A stretch of DNA of 64,000 bases, from NCBI RefSeq assembly GCF_051013375.1, contig NZ_CP142125.1. One strand, written 5' to 3'. Origin of the DNA: Kordia algicida. Its GTDB lineage: Bacteria > Bacteroidota > Bacteroidia > Flavobacteriales > Flavobacteriaceae. Positions 59,346 to 64,000 of the stretch are shown piece after piece; the stretch's first letter is position 1, and the number at the start of each line of letters is the position of its first letter. The notes under the pieces were generated by a model that saw only the letters and a program-made list of their open reading frames with translations, did not search any database and was not told the origin of the DNA. Made by a program: the position numbers and the translations under genes.

Positions 59346-60650
59346 ATGAACAGCAATTTAGTAGAAGAATTACGTTGGAGAGGAATGATACACGATATCA
59401 TGCCAGGAACTGAAGAACAATTAAACAAAGAAATGACGACTGCGTATATCGGATTTGATCCAACATCCGACTCTTTACACATAGGAAGTTTGGTTCCTAT
59501 TATTTTGCTAATGCATTTGCATAAAGCTGGTCACAAGCCAATTGCATTGGTTGGTGGCGCTACAGGAATGATTGGCGATCCATCGGGAAAATCAGATGAA
59601 CGTAATTTACTGACAGAAGATATTTTGAATCATAATGTAGCTGGAATAAAACGTGTATTATCGCGCTTTTTAGATTTTGGCGGAAGTGAAGCAAATGCAC
59701 CAATTTTAGTAAATAATTACGATTGGATGAAAGATTTTTCTTTTATCGATTTTGCTCGTGATGTTGGAAAACGAATTACGGTAAACTACATGATGGCAAA
59801 AGATTCTGTAAAGAAACGCTTGAGCGATGAAGGAAACGGAATGTCGTTTACAGAGTTTACATACCAATTAATTCAAGGTTACGATTTTTACCATTTACAC
59901 AAAGCACACAACTGTTTGTTACAAATGGGCGGATCAGATCAATGGGGAAATATTACTACCGGAACTGAACTTGTTCGTAGAATGAATACGGAAGAAGCTG
60001 CAAAAGCTTATGCAATGACATGTCCGTTAATTACAAAAGCAGATGGTTCTAAATTTGGCAAAACGGCTGGTGGAAATGTTTGGCTGGATGCTGATAAAAC
60101 TTCGGTATACAAATTTTACCAATTTTGGCTGAATACGTCTGATGCTGATGCGGAAAAATACATCAAGATTTTTACGTTTTTAGACAAAGAAACTATTGAT
60201 GCATTGATCGCAGAACATAAAGAAGCGCCACACACTCGTGCGTTGCAGAAGCGATTGGCGGAAGAAGTAACGACATTGGTACACAGCAAAGAAGATTTAG
60301 AAAATGCGCAGAAAGCAACGCAAATTCTTTTTGGGAAATCTACTTCGGAAGATTTAAAACAACTCGACGAACAAACGTTTATGGATGTTTTTGATGGTGT
60401 TCCGCAAGCAGAAATTGAGCGTGCAGATATTGAAGAAGGTTTGGATATGATTGCGGCATTGGCTGCCAAAACAAACTTTTTAGCTTCCAATGGAGAAGCG
60501 CGCAGAGCACTAAAAGAAAACTCCGTAGCTGTAAATAAAACGAAGGTAAAAGAAGATTATAAAATTACAACATCCGATTTAATCAATGATAAGTTTGTAA
60601 CCATTCAGCGTGGAAGAAAGAAGAATTTCTTGTTGATAGTTAAAGGATAG
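59346..60650 (+). CDS. tyrS: tyrosyl-tRNA synthetase
   Basis: A 434-residue class I synthetase. The HIGH-type motif is SDSLHIGSL (about residues 39-47), the tyrosine-site region is YQLIQGYDFYHLHK, and the KMSKS-type loop is DGSKFGKTAGG. A C-terminal S4 domain (NFLASNGEARRALKENSVAVNK) is present. It charges tRNA-Tyr. The start at 59346 is fixed by the promoter box and matches the family's usual N terminus. Confidence 0.95.
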   Translation: MNSNLVEELRWRGMIHDIMPGTEEQLNKEMTTAYIGFDPTSDSLHIGSLVPIILLMHLHKAGHKPIALVGGATGMIGDPSGKSDERNLLTEDILNHNVAGIKRVLSRFLDFGGSEANAPILVNNYDWMKDFSFIDFARDVGKRITVNYMMAKDSVKKRLSDEGNGMSFTEFTYQLIQGYDFYHLHKAHNCLLQMGGSDQWGNITTGTELVRRMNTEEAAKAYAMTCPLITKADGSKFGKTAGGNVWLDADKTSVYKFYQFWLNTSDADAEKYIKIFTFLDKETIDALIAEHKEAPHTRALQKRLAEEVTTLVHSKEDLENAQKATQILFGKSTSEDLKQLDEQTFMDVFDGVPQAEIERADIEEGLDMIAALAAKTNFLASNGEARRALKENSVAVNKTKVKEDYKITTSDLINDKFVTIQRGRKKNFLLIVKG

Positions 60651-60786
60651 CGTAATTTAGAAATATAATTACTGTATAAGACAGATTGCTTTGTCATTCT
60701 TCCTCGCGGATGACGTTTCAGATTAAGCATTTTTACGAAGTTAATTTTTAAATCAACGCATTTTCAAATTATCAAATTTAAAAAAC
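60651..60786. repeat. intergenic gap with agattgcttt...gatgacg repeat
   Basis: The segment 60683-60715 (agattgctttgtcattcttc, then ctcgcggatgacg) is a copy of the short palindromic repeat also present three times in the 28.8-30.3 kb array and reversed at 49561-49588. It is AT-rich otherwise and separates convergent tyrS and the MFS gene. Confidence 0.55.
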
Positions 60787-62085
60787 CTACTTCTCTACAT
60801 TTGGAAGTTGGTAACTTTTGTACGCACCAAGAATTCCGAAAACTGATAGTACTAAAATTACGCCTTCAATAGAAATTAAAGAGACCAATGCGCTCAATCC
60901 GCCAGTGACTAATAAAATGAGTCCGATGAGTGTATTACTGACAGAAACATAATTGGTTCGGTCGTTTCCTGTTGCCATGTCTACTACATAGGTTTTTCGT
61001 CCCATGCGGACACCTTCATGCGCGATTCCTAAAATGAAAAAGGCAATCGGGTAAAGCCAATTTGTGTCACGGAATGTTTCAGCATAAGAAACAACACAAA
61101 AGATGATGATTCCTAAAATGGACGCAATAAATACTGCAAATGCCATCACGTTTTTACTCGATTTGTCTGCTAGCTTTCCCCAAGTTGGCGAGCTTACTAT
61201 AGAAGCTATTCCTTTTGCAATGATGAATAATCCGAGTAAATAACTTTCTTTTCCTACGTATTTTTGGGCTAATAACACATAGTATGGCGCAGTTAATGCA
61301 GAACATAAAAGCAACGATCGGGCGATGACAAAATTCCTAAATTGCGTATCTGTTTTTAGTAAACTGAATTTTGAAAATATACTTTTAGTAGCTTCTTTTT
61401 CGGTTTCTACTTCGCCAGGAAATTCTTTGATTTTTGCATATACAATCGCCGCAATAAGCCAAGTTGTTGCTGCTAAAAAAATAAGCCAACTGTAAAACCA
61501 AATGTCTGCATCACTTTTAGAAGTATATAAAATGTACAATCCGGTAGCCAAGACCAATACGCCAGAAACGGAAACGGTATATCCTTTGAGTCGCCCGCGA
61601 CGTGTTTTTGGGATGGATTTCCCCGTTACGTCTTTTGAGGATAGTGACGATAGACTTCGCGAAATACTAAATATTACAACCGCAGCTATAATGAGCCAAC
61701 CTGCTGTTGTTCCTTCAAAATATAAGGTAATAAAACCAATAGAAGCAATAGCAATAAATTGCAGCAATGCGCCCACAACCCAAATCCATTTTCTGATCGC
61801 TTGTCTGTTTACATAGGTAGACAATAATATTTGCGGAACCATAGAGCCAGATTCTCTAATAGGAACAATTAGACTGATTAAATATACTGGTGCGCTTACA
61901 TAACTCATTAGCCAAGTGAGTACTGTTTTAGGATTGCTTAGCGTGTCACCAAGTTTTATAAAAACACTACTGATGAGAATTAGAAAGTAATTTCTTGGAA
62001 CATGTTCACAGGCTTTTTCAGAGATATCTGTGCAAACACGTTCTTTTTTTTCATCATTTAAATAACGATATAGCTTCTCAAACAT
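60787..62085 (-). CDS. MFS transporter
   Basis: A 432-residue membrane transporter with about 12 helices. The start at 62085 (MFEKLYRYLNDEKKERVC) is preferred; the frame to 62157 adds a stretch without coding character. SKDVTGKSIPKTRRGRLKGY resembles the conserved cytoplasmic loop with basic residues, and SSPTWGKLADKSSKNVMAF a second loop. The N-terminal part is hydrophilic and charged, unlike drug exporters. The substrate is unknown. Confidence 0.85.
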   Translation of the reverse strand: MFEKLYRYLNDEKKERVCTDISEKACEHVPRNYFLILISSVFIKLGDTLSNPKTVLTWLMSYVSAPVYLISLIVPIRESGSMVPQILLSTYVNRQAIRKWIWVVGALLQFIAIASIGFITLYFEGTTAGWLIIAAVVIFSISRSLSSLSSKDVTGKSIPKTRRGRLKGYTVSVSGVLVLATGLYILYTSKSDADIWFYSWLIFLAATTWLIAAIVYAKIKEFPGEVETEKEATKSIFSKFSLLKTDTQFRNFVIARSLLLCSALTAPYYVLLAQKYVGKESYLLGLFIIAKGIASIVSSPTWGKLADKSSKNVMAFAVFIASILGIIIFCVVSYAETFRDTNWLYPIAFFILGIAHEGVRMGRKTYVVDMATGNDRTNYVSVSNTLIGLILLVTGGLSALVSLISIEGVILVLSVFGILGAYKSYQLPNVEK

Positions 62086-62149
62086 GAAGTTTGTGTAGAT
62101 TTTTGATTTGCTATAAAGATACGAGTTTTTAAAGGACGGAATTAAACAA

Positions 62150-62198
62150 AAAAACAACCCTGAATATGTGTAGTAGGAACCATATTCAGGGTTTTTGA
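62150..62198 (-). terminator. terminator of the LuxE-like gene
   Basis: A perfect 13-bp stem aaccctgaatatg/catattcagggtt has a 12-base loop. T-runs on both strands make it usable in either direction. It lies between the LuxE-like stop and the MFS start. Confidence 0.8.
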
Positions 62199-62284
62199 AT
62201 TATATTAAATAACTAAACTAATATAAGATGTTAATCTCAATAGTTTGGTCGGTATTTTCCAGCAAACCTTTCAGTATGAATGTG

Positions 62285-63262
62285 TTAAAAAACCATTAAA
62301 TTACAACCACGAATGTCTGAGTGATCGAAACGACCGAGAATTTCAAAAGTATTGTTTGCATGAATTTTTCCTAAATCTTGCGTAGCAATGAAAGCACATG
62401 AGTTTACATTTGCCAAATCTATTACATTGATGCCGCCAGATTTTCCTTTGGGTTGAAGCGTTAATGCATCTTCAGGATCGCGGGTAAAAAGTTGCATCCA
62501 AGGTGGCGTTTGAAAGATTCCGTTTCCGTTGGAATATCCTTGCGAGAGTAATTCGGTCATGCCGTATTCGGAATGAATTTCAGTAACGCCAAAACCATCA
62601 CAAAGCTGTTGATGCAATTCTGCGCGAATCATTTCTTTTCTACGCCCTTTCATACCACCAGTTTCCATGACAATGGTATTTTTGAGTTGAAATTGTGTTG
62701 TTTCAATCAAATCTAATAAGGCAAAAGAAACGCCAATAAGCAGCACTTTTTTCCCTTCTTGATCGAGTTGGGTAAGTTTTTTTGTGAGTCCTTTTAAATC
62801 ATTTAAATAAAAACCACTTTCAGGCTGTTTGCTGCGTTTGATAAGATCGTTTACCATATAGACTAATGAAGATCCTTTTCGTTCAAGATAATTCGGTAAA
62901 AGCGCTAAAACAACGTAGTTTTCAATGTTTCCGTAGAAATATTCAAATCCTTTGCGATAGCTTTTTTCGTAGATTGATATATCGGTTACCAAATGTCTGC
63001 TCGGCGTACTTCCTGTGGTGCCAGAACTTGTAAATGTTTCTTGAATTGGGTGATTATTGGAAACGATTTCGTGTGATTTGAAAAACTGAATTGGCAGAAA
63101 AGGAATATCTTCAATTTTTGTAATATCGCTTGGGTGCACGTAAAGTAAATCGCAAAATGAACGGTAGGTTTGGTTATTTTCAAATTGATGCTGAAATGTT
63201 TGAAACGTCAATGCTTCAAAATCTGCCTTGGTAGTAATATTGAAAATAGTGTTGGAATTCAT
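62285..63262 (-). CDS. LuxE-like acyl-protein synthetase family protein
   Basis: A 325-residue member of the LuxE/phenylacetate-CoA-ligase-like fold. TFTSSGTTGSTPSRH is the nucleotide motif, VVLALLPNYLERKGSSLVYM follows, and HSEYGMTELLSQGYSNGNG is the adenylate-closure motif. Such proteins activate fatty acids to acyl-AMP and transfer them to a protein or thiol. No lux reductase genes are nearby, so a role in making an acyl ligand or modifying a lipid is possible. A promoter box lies at 63280-63287. Confidence 0.88.
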   Translation of the reverse strand: MNSNTIFNITTKADFEALTFQTFQHQFENNQTYRSFCDLLYVHPSDITKIEDIPFLPIQFFKSHEIVSNNHPIQETFTSSGTTGSTPSRHLVTDISIYEKSYRKGFEYFYGNIENYVVLALLPNYLERKGSSLVYMVNDLIKRSKQPESGFYLNDLKGLTKKLTQLDQEGKKVLLIGVSFALLDLIETTQFQLKNTIVMETGGMKGRRKEMIRAELHQQLCDGFGVTEIHSEYGMTELLSQGYSNGNGIFQTPPWMQLFTRDPEDALTLQPKGKSGGINVIDLANVNSCAFIATQDLGKIHANNTFEILGRFDHSDIRGCNLMVF

Positions 63263-63279
63263 TTCTTAGATTGAAATGA

Positions 63280-63287
63280 CAAAAGTA
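63280..63287 (-). promoter_or_regulatory. -7 promoter box (TACTTTTG)
   Basis: An exact TAnnTTTG match, 18 bases upstream of the LuxE-like ATG at 63262. Confidence 0.45.
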
Positions 63288-63294
63288 CTTAAAA

Positions 63295-63330
63295 TAAAAA
63301 AGCATCTTGAGGTTTCAAGATGCTTTTTTG
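63295..63330 (-). terminator. terminator of the T9SS-secreted protein gene
   Basis: The stem agcatcttga/tcaagatgct has a 4-base loop and A/T runs on both sides, 22 bases past the stop at 63352. Confidence 0.85.
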
Positions 63331-63351
63331 TATGTTATTTGATTGGTAAAA

Positions 63352-64000
63352 TTACTTAATCACTAATTTCTTAGTAGCAGATTTACCGTTTTCTGTAATT
63401 TTAACTACGTATACTCCAGATTGTAATCCAGAAACATCTAACGTTCTTGTAATCGTTGTGTTGATTACTTGCTTTCCGATGATGCTGTATACTTGTACAT
63501 CTTTTGTGTTGTTTGTAGCAGATGTAATTGTTACTGTATTTCCGTTAGCAGGATTTGGATACATACTGAAAGAAGAAGTTCCGAATTCTTCAGTACTTAA
63601 TGTAGTATCAATATCACTAGCGTATCTTGGAAGTATTTGGTATGTTCCGTTAAATTCACCACCTAAACCAGTAATATTTGCTGGCATAGCAGGAATTGTA
63701 GAACCGATGATATCTTCATCACCAAAAGAAACTCTACAAACTGTAGTTTCAGATCCACCATTTTCAGTAACAGTATAGTTTGTGTTATCTGCAAACATTC
63801 CGCCTGCGTCTGCACCATCAAAAGTAACAGGTAATAACGTGATTAATCTACTTTCGTATGTTTCTCCGTTTGCAGCCAACGTTCCAGCTGATACAAATAT
63901 TGGAGTTAATGTGTTTCCAGTTGAAGACGCACCAGGTACGTTTGCAGTTGGTACAAATTGAAGCACACCAGAGAACTGAGATAATTGTCCTTGTAAACCA
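63352..64000 (-). CDS. 3' part of a T9SS-secreted protein with C-terminal sorting domain
   Basis: A partial gene running off the right end; the frame stays open to the last base. The C-terminal ~75 residues form a type A sorting domain: FSMYPNPANGNTVTI, then VYSIIGKQVINTT, LDVSGLQSGVYVVKI and a final KKLVIK. This directs the protein through the type IX secretion system and is then removed. The visible upstream ~140 residues hold beta-strand repeats like those in flavobacterial extracellular OB-fold or DUF5689-type regions (QGQLSQF, ITLLPVTFDGADAGGMF). The catalytic or binding domains lie beyond the window. Confidence 0.9.
   Translation of the reverse strand, partial: GLQGQLSQFSGVLQFVPTANVPGASSTGNTLTPIFVSAGTLAANGETYESRLITLLPVTFDGADAGGMFADNTNYTVTENGGSETTVCRVSFGDEDIIGSTIPAMPANITGLGGEFNGTYQILPRYASDIDTTLSTEEFGTSSFSMYPNPANGNTVTITSATNNTKDVQVYSIIGKQVINTTITRTLDVSGLQSGVYVVKITENGKSATKKLVIK

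Noticed and set aside
62285..63262. Bioluminescence (lux) locus
   Set aside because: Only a LuxE-like protein is present; luxC, luxD and luciferase genes are missing.

Overview
The window looks like the chromosome of a marine member of the Flavobacteriaceae (Bacteroidota), probably Kordia or a close relative. The genus is inference. The evidence is low GC, genes without Shine-Dalgarno sites, promoter -7 boxes of the form TAnnTTTG, a type IX secretion sorting domain at the right edge, and a mevalonate/UbiA lipid cluster. Many lipoproteins and single-POTRA or beta-barrel outer-membrane proteins, plus small peptides with the flavobacterial LNK...GG leader, point the same way. No rRNA, tRNA, transposase, integrase or CRISPR array was seen.

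Layout. 0-4 kb: alpha/beta hydrolase, zinc-ribbon-like small protein, an ECF sigma factor with a membrane partner, TraB/GumN protein and a RiPP precursor. 4-10.5 kb: cell-envelope genes on the minus strand (lipidated RidA-like protein, Omp85-like barrel, lipoprotein, GH113-like glycosidase, barrel protein, DUF547). 10.6-14 kb: a two-gene redox module (FAD oxidoreductase plus polyferredoxin membrane protein). 14-19 kb: YwqK-like protein and a tight three-gene glycosyltransferase operon. 19-23 kb: YidD-like and DUF4177 proteins, then a TPR histidine kinase, its LuxR-type regulator and a small acidic lipoprotein. 23.7-28.8 kb: isoprenoid/lipid genes (mvaD, GHMP kinase, UbiA) with a nitrilase and an rRNA pseudouridine synthase.

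28.8-30.3 kb is a tandem array of a 376-bp non-coding repeat; a shorter relative lies at 1.35-1.65 kb. 30.3-38 kb: HI0933-type flavoprotein, beta-propeller protein, GH25 lysozyme, RluF-like enzyme, two more RiPP precursors in convergent orientation, a LytS/LytTR-type two-component pair and a secreted esterase. 38-49.5 kb is the most accessory-looking part: a SIR2-like protein with a G-rich 7-bp repeat just upstream of its start, a DUF6090 protein, a 1229-residue phosphoesterase/kinase-like/Omp85 fusion, a glutaredoxin, an HD-PycTM (DUF5706) fusion, a large GAF protein and a second phosphoesterase. 49.7-64 kb is mostly housekeeping: Lrp regulator, saccharopine-dehydrogenase-like enzyme, DUF423, pckA, hemD, DUF4271, polyprenol-phosphate mannosyltransferase, dihydroorotase, DUF4296, epimerase, tyrS, MFS transporter, LuxE-like protein and the 3' part of a T9SS-secreted protein.

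The best leads are four. First, three orphan RiPP precursors share a leader of exactly 27 residues, one of them behind a 41-bp near-perfect palindrome. Second, a 376-bp repeat family ends one base from the stop codon of two unrelated genes. Third, a nucleotide-signalling style HD-PycTM fusion has no adjacent cyclase. Fourth, a SIR2-like gene has a potentially variable G-quadruplex tract in its 5' region.
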